Assembly: GCA_022606425.2 (NCBI GenBank)
Contig: JAHDVF020000240.1
Coordinates: 2,356,001-2,420,000, forward strand
DNA from: Lepidostoma basale
Lineage: Eukaryota > Arthropoda > Insecta > Trichoptera > Lepidostomatidae
Direction of reading: 5' to 3'
DNA: 64,000 nt
Part shown: piece by piece, positions 53,060-63,124 of the stretch
Numbering within the stretch: position 1 is the stretch's first letter
Layout: every line of letters starts with the position of its first letter
The notes under the pieces: model-generated
What the model was told of the DNA's origin: nothing
The model's database searches: none
The model's input: only the letters and a program-made list of their open reading frames with translations
Made by a program: the position numbers and the translations under genes

Positions 53060-53690
53060 TTTTTTTTTAAATATGTATATTATATATTTGTTTTTTACTT
53101 TTTTATATACTTTGTTTACAACACGAACTTAAAAAATAAATAATAAAATTAAATATCAGACATGTTTTGGACAACCCGGTCCTTCCTCAGTGATATTATA
53201 AAGATATTTAATGTATTATAAAATTAAAACTGTTAATAAATAAACGTTTTTTGTATCACAATTGTATTTTATTTTACGCGCCAGCTGTTTCATCGACCAA
53301 TGTTGACATCATCAGGTGTTACAATAATATTATTGTAACACCTGATGATGTCAATATTGGTTGATGAAACAGCTGTCGCGTAAAATAAAATACAAAAAAC
53401 AAAGTTTATTCATTAAAAAATTTTAAATGTTAAGGTATCATAGTGTTTCGGCCAAAACAATGGACTATTTTATTATATTATAAAATTGTTTACAAAAATG
53501 ATCAGTTTTGACAGATGTCATAAAGATTTATTAATAACATCTGTCAAAACTGATCATATTTGTAAACAATTTTATAATATCTTTATTACATCACTGAGGA
53601 AGGACCGAGTTCTCCGAAACATGTCAAGTTAGTGTTGTAAACAAAGTATATAAAAAGGAAAACGACAAATAAAACATCTAGAACACAAAG
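53060..53690. repeat. Foldback unit delta, split by an alpha unit
   Basis: Delta left arm at 53060-53225 (TTTTTATATACTTTGTTTACAAC, AGACATGTTTTGGACAACCC, CTTCCTCAGTGATATT). Right arm at 53476-53650 (ATCACTGAGGAAGGACCGAG, TTCTCCGAAACATGTCAAG), with the central pair GATCAGTTTTGACAGATGTC and its inverse. Alpha occupies 53226-53475. The tail ends AAGGATGGCGAACATAGAATA. Confidence 0.8.
53226..53475. repeat. Foldback unit alpha with 12-bp target duplication
   Basis: TATTATAAAATT lies at 53214-53225 and 53476-53487, delimiting 250 bp. Short end: AAAACTGTTAATAAATAAACG. Long end: AATGTTAAGGTATCATAGTG, TTTCGGCCAAAACAATGG. The cores are TTGATGAAACAGCTGTCGCG (right) and GCGCCAGCTGTTTCATCGACC (left) around TGTTACAATAATATTATTGTAACA. 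This copy defines the alpha unit: an inverted pair plus a one-sided 50-bp tail. Confidence 0.87.
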
Positions 53691-54424
53691 GATGGCGAAC
53701 ATAGAATAAATATATCATACCATTTTTCTTTTCCTGAAACTACATTTAACGAAATACTATTGAAATCATAATTTCATGTTTTTTTTTTATTGTTAAGAAC
53801 GCTTATAATTCCACTTTTTATTTCATGCCTTGAAGTTTTTATCTCTGTAAAAATACAAAACGATTGTTTCTTAGTAGGTGATATCATGACGAAACTCGAA
53901 GTCATTCAAAAATAATAAATAATAATTATGGTTTTTTTTTTTTAATAAATTTCCTAACAGTAATAAATTATTAGTATCAAAAATTATTGTATTTTTATTC
54001 ATTTGAGTTACGACTTTGAATGGCGGCATGCAACATTTCGTATGGGAATTTTTGTATGACTATGTTCTAAGAAAGAGTTATCATCCATCACCCACAGACA
54101 GCCTTAGACGAAGTAGGTGAGCGCACTCGCGTAAACAGCGAGTTAACACTTCTAATAAAATAAATGAAGGTAAAAAAAAATCTAAAAACGCATTGATAAC
54201 TTTTTTTTTCATAAAAAGTACGCAGACATACTGTTAAAATATTTATTGCTGATATCCGAGCTAATTTCTTCTTAACCTTTCCCCTGTAGTTTTACATAGT
54301 TTCCTTAACTATATGGCGAATTTTGGAACATAAATACGAGTAGATGGACCACAGAGCTTGACTGTCAGTCAACTCTATAGACTTTAAATTAAATATAAAA
54401 AACAGATATTTTTTATGAATAAAA
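53691..54424. other. No gene recognised
   Basis: Single-copy AT-rich DNA. CTTTCCCCTGTAGTTTTACAT near 54277-54297 partly matches the end of the 6626 MITE, but no partner was found. Confidence 0.4.
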
Positions 54425-54666
54425 AGATATTCAATAATTAATACGAATAAAAACGGCTGTTTTCTAGTTTTATCATATTTTAAGTGAATGACTTGTTTGG
54501 CATGTCTTAAGCATTATCAAATGTCTGTCATTTTATAATGCCTAGACAGGCCAAACATGTTATTCACATAAAATATGATTAAACTTCTAGAAAACAGACG
54601 TTTTCATTCGTATTTATTATTGAATATGGAGTTTCACATCATTATTCAAGAACAAATTAACAGAGA
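54425..54666. repeat. Foldback unit, family gamma
   Basis: TTAATACGAATAAAAACGGC, GTTTTCTAGTTTTATCATA, GACTTGTTTGGCATGTC, TTATCAAATGTCTGTCATTTTATAA, TGCCTAGACAGGCCAAACATG, CTTCTAGAAAACAGACG, TTTCATTCGTATTTATTATTG, tail GGAGTTTCACATCATTATTC. The GAA box has become CAA in both arms (GGCCAAACATG), so the putative catalytic box is lost while the stem still pairs. Confidence 0.82.
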
Positions 54667-54954
54667 AAGTAGAAATAATATTTTTATCCCATTACAATTA
54701 TCAAAAATATTTAATATTGATCGAAAAATCGGTCAAGGAAAATGCATTGTCAAGTGAAAAAAAAAATATTTAAACATACCTTTGCTTACGGCTTATATCG
54801 AATGCGTAAAGTATCATAAAAAATTTACTCGAAATGAAAGCTCACTCTTTTCGTTTTAACTACACTTTAAAAATATACACATTTATATGAAAATATAGGG
54901 TATTTCATACTTAATTACGTTTCGAAAAAAAAGGGTTTTCTTCTATATTCACAT

Positions 54955-55083
54955 TCACTTTGCGTTGTGAATTCTCATTTGAATAAATGTTAATTACACT
55001 CAGTATTACAATACTTTATTTCACTAAACACAGACATGTTTCGCTTAAAACGTTACCTCTATCAATGTACTCGTATACATTTT
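54955..55083. repeat. Foldback nu, left half
   Basis: TTCACTTTGCGTTGTGAATTC, ACAGACATGTTTCGCTTAAAAC, TTACCTCTATCAATG. The start resembles 63150 (CACTTTGTGTTGTGGATTG) and 45595, so a nu-type arm is repeated at least three times. The core is decayed. Confidence 0.55.
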
Positions 55084-55084
55084 T

Positions 55085-55285
55085 GAGATAATCAAATGAT
55101 TTTACTGAAATCTCTTGATGGAAGTTCATTTTAAATAATAATTAAATAACAGACTGGTTCTTACTAAGTACCGATACATAATACATATATGTCGATGCCA
55201 GCGAGCCTGGCGAAACCGGTCGCTGTCGAAATAAAGACAAAAGTGGAAGTAGTTAAAAAACATCGTTTTATTTAATTATTATTTA
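55085..55285. repeat. Foldback unit beta, left core deleted
   Basis: ATCAAATGATTTTACTGAAATC, TGATGGAAGTTCATTTTAAA tail, then ATATGTCGATGCCAGCGAGCC, TGGCGAAACCGGTCGC, TGTCGAAATAAAGACAAAAGTGG. The right-hand core is perfect apart from the beta-typical TGTCGA; the left arm is reduced to CAGACTGG. Confidence 0.75.
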
Positions 55286-55289
55286 CACA

Positions 55290-56002
55290 TTTTTAACTCA
55301 CACTGTGCACAATTTAAGGTATTTAAAACAAATAAATAGAGAGTTTTTATTGTACAATAAAAACTATATAACTATAGAGAATTGCACATTTTACAAAGGT
55401 ATTATAAAATAATAATTGATATTGATCAGGAAAAGACAAACATTATATTTGTTTCGTATAATTTTTTGATTTATGTATTAAATTTACATCATCGTTAATT
55501 TTTTTTTAATAAATTAAATAAAACTTAGAAATAATAACGTACAATCAAAATGAAACTATAATTTCGGAACACAATGTAATTTCTGAGAGTTAAAAAAATT
55601 ACGTTAAGATATAACATAAAGGATTTTGAAGTGTACGAAATTTGTGGTTATTTTATTGAATTGTAACGAATTAACTGTTATTTGAGTGTCTCTTGAGACT
55701 TTCAGAGATTTTTTTATCCCGAGGTCATTCGAAGGTCGAATGGCTTTCGAAATCAGAATGGACGCCTCTCGTCACACAATCTTTATGTCATTTTTATTAG
55801 CAAGCGTTCAGGGAAGGGAAATGTGCTTTCGTAAGCTTTTTCTCTCAAAATGTTCCCACGCGACGAACAATTAAAGATAACCGCTAGTGAACTAAACGGG
55901 AGAACCTGGTAAAAAACAGAAAAAATAATACATACCTGCTTACAAAAAATACCTTACCTGACTTCTCCTTACTAAGGTTTATATGAAATGTGATTCTTTC
56001 AT
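55290..56002. other. No gene recognised
   Basis: AT-rich. A 62-codon plus frame at 55686-55874 (SLETFRDFFIPRSFEGRMAF...) has a slightly less AT-biased composition but no domain that I can name; not called. Confidence 0.35.
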
Positions 56003-56385
56003 AATTCGGTACTTATTTGGCAAAAGGTCCCAACTGCTTTTTTATGAATTTTACAGGAGAGCAAAAATAACATTTTTACATTATTTTTATTATTTATAAA
56101 AATGTTATTTGTGTTCCAAATTGTTTATTTCAAATGTCAATTTACGTAGCATATCGTTTTCTAGAAGATATCAGTAACTCATTTTTTTTTTAAATATATC
56201 TAAATATTTTTAAAAAATAGTATAATAATGCAATTGTACATAAAAAAAAATGTTAAAAAAAAGAACAGCTCTAACGTTTTGTCAAAACATAAAGTGTGCA
56301 AAAATAATACTAATGGTATTATATATTTATTTCAATTTCACAAAAAAAACGCATCTGGGACCTTTTGCCAAATAAGTACCGAATT
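56003..56385. mobile_element. MITE with perfect 30-bp terminal inverted repeats
   Basis: AATTCGGTACTTATTTGGCAA... at 56003-56032 is the exact reverse complement of 56356-56385. The 383-bp unit is AT-rich with no ORF. If AATT is the duplicated target, the element proper starts CGGTACTTATTTGG; as AATT is self-complementary this cannot be settled here. Confidence 0.82.
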
Positions 56386-56454
56386 GTTTATTTTAATATC
56401 ATATTGAGGAAAACTTACACTTTCTTGAAGTTTTATTTCAATTCATTCTTTGTA

Positions 56455-56842
56455 TATTTCCATCCGACTTCGAATGTGGCTGCCTTTCAGTATTAGATTA
56501 ATTTGGTTATGTCATGCTTTCCTTGGTCTTCCACGGCTTCTCTTTCCACTCGCACTATTTATATGCATCACTTTCACTGTTCTTCTCTCGTCCATTTGTT
56601 CCATATGCCCAAACCTTCTCGGGGATCCTTTTTTTAATTTTACTTATGATTCAATCATCTTCATTACATTTCTTAATTATTTCGTCGTTCGGTATTCTAT
56701 AATATATCGTTTTTCCGAAAAAAAAATTCAGTGATCTCATTTCTACGGCATTTATCCTAATTTTATCTTTCTTTTGTCAGCTCCAAGCTTCATTTTCATA
56801 CATAAGGGTTGGCACTATAACTCCATTATGTACTGCTAACAT
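56455..56842 (-). mobile_element. RTE-C fragment without 3' end
   Basis: Minus strand: VHNGVIVPTLMYENEAW, SWQKKDKIRINAVEMRSLNF-like, YDRIPNDEIIKKCNEDDxI, GSPRRFGHMEQMDERRTVK, SASGKRSRGRPRKA. The C-terminal end and tail are missing. Plus-strand frames opposite are shadows. Confidence 0.78.
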
Positions 56843-57239
56843 ATGTAATTACTCCAAGAAACAGAAAACATATGTGATTACTTCTGAGGCTTTTGTCTTT
56901 TATTTAAATTGTTTTAGCTTTTTAGGCATGCTCACCGTGTGATTTCTTCACTGGAGATAACAAGAAGCTTTTATTGTTAACTACAAGGAGGTACTAAGCG
57001 CCTCAGCGGGGTTCTAAACGATGTCAACGAATGGACCGAGCTTCAAATAATTATTGTGATATTTATGACCGGCGTTATAACTTGACTCGGGAATGTTTAA
57101 CTCCCATAAATAATATTGTGATATAAATAATTACGTTAAAAGTTTACCTTAATTTGTCAAAGGACAGAAAGCTAAACGTACTCTTTAAGTACAATACCAC
57201 CATCAAACACATTTAGCTCGTGGTTATGGATGAATTTTT
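56843..57239. other. No gene recognised
   Basis: Single-copy in this window; no repeats or domains. Confidence 0.35.
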
Positions 57240-57645
57240 TTATGTTTTAATCCCTGAGTTTGTTTTGCAGCAAAGTATGATATCTTACGTGGTTGGGCTG
57301 ATGTCCCTTTATTGCTCTCTGTGTGACTCTCAGCTTGTTGGCACTTTTTTGTGACATTGTGACTGTCTCAATACTAGTGGTCGAGGCGTTTACAGGACTT
57401 ATGACCTGTCATTGGTTGGGTGAAGCGATCGCTTTATGTTAATAACATTCTCCATTCCGCCCTTCTTACGACCACCACGTCTAGCAATTTTTTGGATCTA
57501 TATGCTACAATGTTGGGGAACACTTCACATTTTTTAGTTCAATCTACACTAGCGTCACGTATTAAGATTAACCATTTATATGTATTCACTCACAGACTCG
57601 ATGTTGGTATTGTCCAGCACACAATCGTGCTGGTTGTGGAGTGAG
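57240..57645 (-). mobile_element. Old LINE-D-like fragment
   Basis: Minus-strand pieces in shifting frames: LDNTNIESVSEYIY (last reverse transcriptase motif), VVVRRAEWRM-like, TTSIETVTMSQKSANKLRVT and QRAIKGHQPNHVRYHT. This matches the TLTKxSANKLRVTQRAMER region of LINE-D. It is strongly decayed. Confidence 0.5.
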
Positions 57646-58084
57646 GTTCGTTTTTAGCCAAACCTTTTTAGATGCTTCCTTCAACAAATATTCATTAATG
57701 TTATGAAACAAAACAAGTTACCATCAAAGAACAATAAAGAATGATTTTAAAAAGGCTGGCATCAAAGTAACGCCATCTCTGAACAAAACACCGCAATGCC
57801 GGACTGGTGTGACACTTCCCGCTTTACACATTTTGTAGCGCGTTATACGAGAACACCTGTGGCGTGTCTATTGAATGTTTTGTTTAAGTTTTTAATTAAA
57901 TATATAATTTATAGCCACTTGGGCAATTGTGTAGCGGACATTCGCTTCAAGTCGGAATTTTACCTTATTAACTTTGATATAAAAGTCTGTGTTCTAAACC
58001 TAAACCTATTCAAGTCTGTGTTCCTCTTAAAACCTCAAAATACATATTTATAAAATTGTATGCACAATTCCATAATTAAAAAAC
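57646..58084. other. No gene recognised
   Basis: An 85-codon plus frame at 57796-58053 has no identifiable domain. Unassigned. Confidence 0.35.
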
Positions 58085-58640
58085 TAAGTAATTAACCATC
58101 ACGCCGTCTCTGATAGGCAAAAATAATCGACCGCCACATTGTTCGGTCTTGACATACTTCTCTCACTTCCTCAACATTCATACATCGTGTCATGCACGCA
58201 CGTCTATTTCTCCGACTCCTCATTTGACTGATTTGTTCGTATCGCATGTTTTCCGAGATCTTCCTCAATTTTTAGTCTCGGCTTTCTTTACTTATTGTTT
58301 CTTGAATAATGATGCAAAACTCAATATTAAATAATTAATACGAATGAAAACGTCACTTTTCTGGAAGTTTTATTATGTCACGTCACATTTGATAATGCCT
58401 AAAACATAGCATTCTCATAAAATATAATCAAACTTCTAGAAAACTGACTTTTTATTCGTATTGATTACTTTCTTTACCATTATTTCTTTCTTCATTCATT
58501 CTTTCCATATGTCCAAACCATCTTAATGATCCTTTCATTATTTTGTATATTAAACTATCATTCACACTGAATTCACTTAATATATATACATTTGATAATC
58601 TATTATTTACAGATTTACCACATATTCGTCCAAGTAATCT
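58085..58640 (-). mobile_element. RTE-A copy split by a gamma foldback
   Basis: 58085-58291 carries the RTE-A 3' end (TAATTAACCATCACGCCGTC, ACATCGTGTCATGCACGCACG). The upstream region resumes at 58468 (CTTTCTTTACCATTATTTC, CATATGTCCAAACCATCTTA) as far as 58640. Gamma lies between at 58292-58467. Partial deletion near 58230-58270. Confidence 0.78.
58292..58467. repeat. Foldback unit gamma with 10-bp target duplication
   Basis: CTTTCTTTAC at 58282-58291 and 58468-58477 borders the unit. Long end TTATTGTTTCTTGAATAATG on the left, short end TTATTCGTATTGATTA on the right. The core region is internally deleted (TTTTATTATGTCACGTC, TGATAATGCCTAAAACATAG). Orientation is opposite to the 52121 copy. 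Confidence 0.82.
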
Positions 58641-58784
58641 AACTTTTCCTACCTATTCATTTTTAAATTATTTAAATGGGAATTATCAAAATCCTCTAAT
58701 AAGCAGATATTTTATACAAACTGTAAATAATCCACCCAACTATCGTATTGGAATTAGGACTCCTCAATAAACAACGTTATTCGA

Positions 58785-59042
58785 ATTAAGTCAACGAATG
58801 GTAAAAAAAGTATATGTTAACGATGTAAATGGAACTAGAAATAGAGGAAGAACGAGGAAAACGTGGCATGATTAAATAAATCAAATATTGAATGTCGGCC
58901 ACGTGAGGACTCGACGCGTAAATCGACGCGTGCGCATAAATCGACGCGTGTGCATGACACGGTGTATGAATGTTGAGGAAGCGTGAAAAATATGTAAGGA
59001 AAGAAAAGGAAACGGCGTGATGGTTGGTTAGTTAGTTAGTTA
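58785..59042 (+). mobile_element. 5'-truncated RTE-A 3' end with internal micro-duplications
   Basis: Reads MVKKVYVNDVNGTRNRGRT, RKTWHD, a stop, IKSNIECRPREDS-like, then a threefold AATCGACGCGTG/AATCGACGCGT repeat at 58920-58950, HDTVYEC-like and GDGVMVG at the end with a GTTAGTTAGTTAGTTAG tail. The EVCQDR.VWRS segment is deleted (58990-59010). Confidence 0.82.
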
Positions 59043-59587
59043 GTAATATAACTTGAAAGCATAAGTGGGCTAATGTCGTGTATTGTACAGTTATTAAATG
59101 TTTATTGTAACTTAAACAATATGTATAACCATATAATATATATTCTTACTATTGATGGACTCGTCAGTTATCTAGAAGTTTTTTTCTGAGAGTTCTATAA
59201 GGCATTCGATCATTATCAATTCAACATTCCCCATAAGGCGATTCCCTATAAACCACTTCCATAATACCATCGTATAAGAAAAATTATAGGAAAACGGCAA
59301 TTTTCAATATTATTAAATATGTCATTTCGTTATATACACCGATAAAATTACAAATAAATAATTCTACCGTAAAATGACACTAGCGCTCTGCAAAAAAGTT
59401 TTGTTCTGAGCTTTAATTACAACCCTGATTTACTCGTATGTATAGAAATTTAGCATAACACTTTTAAGTATTATGGTATGAAGGTTACATAAATGTTAAG
59501 AGACAAGTTTCCTTTGTCGAATGTGTGATGCTAGATTTTAAATTGCAAGTAAGAAGAAATATAGAACGGAAGAAATTTTTTTTTTTT
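59043..59587. other. No gene; possible decayed gamma traces
   Basis: TTATCTAGAAGTTTTTTTC and TATAAGGCATTCGATC (59168-59212) faintly resemble gamma. Otherwise unassigned. Confidence 0.35.
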
Positions 59588-60062
59588 TTAAATATTAAAG
59601 TATGACTGCACTTGTCATCATCATCGGCTGTCCCTCGTGTCCGAGGAAGACTGTCATCCCTTTTTGTGGGTCCGCATGTGACTAAAGAGACCGATCCTGT
59701 ACCCACGAATTCTGGGACATCTGGGGCAGGGGAAGTCGCTTGTAATGGAGCCGTCACCGTCTCCCAGTGGTCTCTCCTTTCTCCTCCTCCTCTTCTCTGC
59801 GACGTCGTCTTTGCGCTGTGCTTCAAAGTCTTGCGTGCTTTTATGTACTGCTGTTCTCCACCTAGGTCTGTCCTCTGCAGTCTTTTCCCAGCAATCACAG
59901 TCGATGTAAGTCTTTTGTAGGTTTCCTTTAAGGGAGTCCTTAAAGCGTTTCCTCTGACCACCGTGTGAGCGTTTCCCTTGGGTAAGTTGAGAGTACATAA
60001 TCTTTATTGGGAGTCTTGTCTCAGGCATTCTGATGACGTAACCAGCCCAGCGCAGTTATAAG
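59588..60062 (-). mobile_element. 5'-truncated LINE-H with C-terminal C2H2 zinc finger
   Basis: The minus frame reads LRWAGYVIRMPETRLPIKIM, YSQLTQGKRSHGGQRKRFKD, SLKGNLQKTYIDCDCWEKTA, EDRPRWRTAVHKSTQDFEA, then a basic stretch (EKRRRRKER) and FPCPRCPRIRGYRIGLFSHM-RTHKKG. The last part is a C-x2-C-x12-H-x3-H zinc finger. The 124-codon frame (59654-60028) is open to its stop, so decay is modest. The finger probably helps in nucleic-acid binding. Confidence 0.85.
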
Positions 60063-60069
60063 TATAAGT

Positions 60070-60240
60070 AAATATATACCACTTTGTTGCCTGCCCCAAC
60101 CCTTCTTTCATTATCCCCCTCCACTCGCCCATCTTTTGTAAACATACTACCTGAATACACGAACTCATCTACTTGCTCTTAATTTTCACCTTTCACGCTA
60201 ATGTTACAGACTCTTCATCTCTATTATTTTCTCTGTATCC
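60070..60240 (-). mobile_element. RTE-A internal fragment
   Basis: Minus strand: SVTLA.KVKI-like, EQVDEFVYSGSMFTKDGRVE, GDNERRVGAGNKV. It is a reverse-transcriptase-end piece without its 3' part, lying just upstream of LINE-H. Confidence 0.7.
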
Positions 60241-60645
60241 TATTCTCAAATTCAAGCTGCCATCATTGTTCAAGCAACTATATATAATATATACTGAATT
60301 TAATACGTTTAGTATATAAATCATTGTCTCGAACTACAATGTGCCACAAGCTACTCGTATTTTAATGAACCGACGAAATTTTCATACCAATTTTCGAGTT
60401 GCGCAACCCCCGACTTACTTGTTCTGTATGCTGTGTATTAGGTCCGCATCACAGTGTCGAGTATTTTTATCCTGCCTCCGATCTCCGAGAATGGTTAACA
60501 ATAAATTTTAATTGGGGACGATTGTAAGGTAGGCCGTATGTACCTACCCGCCGATGAAGAAATAAATTAGGGGGAAATTGTAGACAATCTAAAAAATCAA
60601 CTCATAGAACGCTTATACTGTAGAATTCCATAGTGATATACTTAG
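60241..60645. other. No gene recognised
   Basis: Single-copy; a short patch (60390-60560) is GC-richer. Nothing assigned. Confidence 0.35.
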
Positions 60646-61010
60646 GAAATGCAAAATAACTTTGTTTAATCCACAAAACACTACATGTTTCGGAGGATAC
60701 CTCCATCTTCAGGTGTAAAAATATAGTAAAAACTAAACATACAAAGACTTATATTAAACTCGCATTTTAAAATAGATACAATAATTTAAATTTAAAAATT
60801 AACCTTGACTATTTGTTATAATTGCCTGCTTATCAATTAATTTCTGTATTTAAATTATTGTATCGAATTTTATATTCGTCTTTCTTTGTTTAGTTTTTAT
60901 TATATTTTTAAACCTAAAGACCGAAATCCTCTATCCTCCGAAACATGTCGTATTTTTTTTTTAATATTTTGTGGATTAAACAAAGTTATTTTCAATTTCC
61001 TAATCTAAAA
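60646..61010. repeat. Foldback unit, family eta
   Basis: Outer ends AAATAACTTTGTTTAATCCAC (60656) and GTGGATTAAACAAAGTTATTTTC (60971) are inverted. Arms carry the core, then AAAACTAAACATACAAAGAC against CTTTCTTTGTTTAGTTTTT. The left core (60678-60716) is perfect; the right is mutated (CTAAAGACC, CTCCGAAACATGTCG). The half-unit at 36371 and the tandem array at 36084 derive from this family. Confidence 0.82.
60678..60716 (-). ncRNA. Best hammerhead-like motif, eta left arm
   Basis: Minus strand: stem I ACAC, box CTGAAGA, one extra T, stem II GGAGG/CCTCC with a TAT loop, GAA, palindrome ACATGT, A at the cleavage position (a GTA triplet), then GTGT, fully pairing with ACAC. Both conserved boxes are exact and all three helices can form in 39 bases. 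The inserted base between box and stem II is the only departure. As stem III has no loop, a dimer would be needed. Confidence 0.6.
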
Positions 61011-61262
61011 AATGCTCTTAAAAATACTATATCTAGATAAAAATGATGTCTTTATTAAATATTCGTCTTCACGCTTTGCTGTAGATTCATATTAAATAAA
61101 AATTTTTTTTTCAACAGTGAATTCCAACAATAATTAATTAAATGTTCAATTAACATAATTATATGTTTGATAATCTTTTCTAAATAATGCAAAAGTTATC
61201 CAATTAAATTTATTACATTCAGTTTAAATTTTACACCAAAAATGGATGAGAACCATCCGAAA

Positions 61263-61806
61263 CATATTTTATTTATTTTTATTTTATTTTATTATTGAGG
61301 GTAACAAACAGCAATTACAGTATATGAATATAAACACACAGAGACAACAAAACAAGGCCAATTACATGCTACCACAAATATTATAAAACAACTGACATAA
61401 GGTTAATATATAAGAAGAATAATTAAAGATGAAATATAATTTTAAAAGGCAAAAAAAAAGAAAAAAATAGAGTAACTAGTTTCATTCGCCCCGAAGGGTT
61501 GCTCCAACCATTTTTTTAAAATCACTTTCATTAAGATAGAACACATCGATGTTATTAAAACACTTATTGTACATGTCGCACGTCCGGTACTCCGCCGCAC
61601 TCTGAGCGTAGTTAGTCCGATAAGCAGGAAGGTGGAATATTTGGTTCGCAGTGTGTCTTGTGCGAAGCATAAGGGTATTCAGTAATAATTTACTAAGAAG
61701 TTCGGAGTTGTCTATTTTGAAGTGAATGATTTTATGAAGCAACATCATATCATTAATTGTTCGCCTATTTTCGAGAGATTCCCAGGAATAAAAATTAAGG
61801 GCAGAA
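61263..61806 (-). mobile_element. 5'-truncated jockey-like LINE-J
   Basis: Minus frame: LNFYSWESLENRRTINDMML, LHKIIHFKIDNSELLSKLLL, RTRHTANQIFHLPAYRTNYA, and FNNIDVFYLNESDFKK to the stop. This LHKII..KID / TR...F..P..RTNY wording is the usual C-terminus of jockey-superfamily proteins. A 3' UTR of about 210 bp ends in (TAAAA)n-type repeats at 61263-61300. It is the only LINE here with an A-rich tail rather than TTAG, TTG or GAA. Confidence 0.78.
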
Positions 61807-61954
61807 TTATAATTTGTAAATTATAATATGTGTGAATAGTATAATAATGTATTTTACATGATTTTCTAGTGTTTTAAATAAATTAATTTCAATTATTAAC
61901 CATGTAAATATTGAATAATTGCGTAAATATTCACGGTTGGCAGCAATATGTTTT

Positions 61955-62160
61955 GTGTGATATTGGGTAACAACGTGTGATTTCTCCATCTAAACCGACG
62001 TTTCCGAGATCGTTGCAGTCTCCATCTTCAAGATAATGTGGTCGTGGTAACTTTTTTTACCACCACCACATTACCCTGAAGATGGAGAATGCAACGATTT
62101 CCGAAACGTTGGTCGAGAAGGAGAAATCACACGTTGTTACCCAAAATCTAATAAAACACA
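61955..62160. repeat. Foldback unit, family zeta
   Basis: The outer ends TTGGGTAACAACGTGTGATT and AATCACACGTTGTTACCCAA are exact inverse copies. The arms carry ACGTTTCCGAGATCGTTGCA and TGCAACGATTTCCGAAACGT cores, and the centre is a TGGTGGTGG/CCACCACCA type. Both cores are largely kept. The 28960 half-unit is a relative. Confidence 0.85.
62073..62113 (+). ncRNA. Hammerhead-like motif, zeta right arm
   Basis: Flank ACC, box CTGAAGA, one extra T, stem II GGAGA/TTTCC with a nine-base loop, GAA at 62103-62105, palindrome ACGT, T, then GGT pairing with ACC. Both conserved boxes are exact; stem III is only four bases. The left arm has AAGATGGAGA preceded by ATCTTG instead of CTGA, so it is damaged. 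Confidence 0.5.
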
Positions 62161-63120
62161 TGTTAATATTGCATTTAACAATTAAAAATTATATAAATAA
62201 ACTTATGGTGCAGATATAATAAAACTCTATCATAGAAAAATTATTTAAAATATTTATTTTTTAATTCATAATTCAGAAAAGCATCGTTTTAAAAATTATA
62301 ATTCCCATAAATATGCATTCTATCACTTATAATTTTTGGGGGAAAAAACTTATTTAATATTCTTATATAATTCATTTTAAAACAAACGGTAAAAATCCTG
62401 TTCATAAAATATACTTTGTATTATTTTTATATGAGTAAATTATAAATCATTATTTTATTTATTTACTTTGTATTTGCGTTTTGGTCATTTCTCCTTTATA
62501 ATTTAGTTTTTGCTACCCACTCATTGGACAAGACAATTACAGGGGCCGACTTGCGCAAGTTGCCTCAGGCTTTATGGCTACCTGGAAATTAATTACTAAC
62601 CACGACGTAGAAAGGCTCAACTAACTAGAATGATTTTTAAACGGATATTTGAATGATTTATCTCTTTTCACAGAGTGCAGCGAAACTGTCATTTTAATGC
62701 TTAATTTTAGAGATTTGTAGTTAATCATGGGATCGGGTGGGTAAAAATGTTACATCAGCATTTTATTTAACGACACTTAGCAATAATAATTCTGTTTATT
62801 GTAGTTTGCATCATTGGCTGACTTTGCTCGACTCGAGCACCATTTGTTTTATTTATCATAATTATTTACAACCGGGCAATTACGAATCAGAAGCAAGCAT
62901 TAATCATTTAATATTTATTTATTTGATTGACTTTTATTATAAAACGGATTCTTTCTATTTTGTATGTTTGTGAAGAAATGCAATGTGGACTAAGAAGGTG
63001 CCTCCATGTTACTAAAACCATAAAATCTGATGCCCCTGGAAACGAAACAATGTCGGACAAACTTTCCACCACATGGCAAGAGATAGAGGAGAGAAAAAAC
63101 TGGAAGCAGTAAGATATTTT
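62161..63120. other. No gene recognised
   Basis: AT-rich, single-copy here. Two plus-strand frames (62737-62973 and 62927-63112) have no domain. The second contains a Lys/Glu-rich end (ATWQEIEERKNWKQ) that does not match the known LINE tails with confidence. Confidence 0.35.
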
Positions 63121-63124
63121 TCAG

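Noticed and set aside
57796..58053. 85-codon plus-strand frame as a host exon
   Set aside because: No motif, no splice signals that can be judged, AT-driven residue content.
59160..59300. Another gamma foldback
   Set aside because: Only scattered similarity to gamma (TCTAGAAGTTTTT, AAGGCATT); arms do not pair convincingly.
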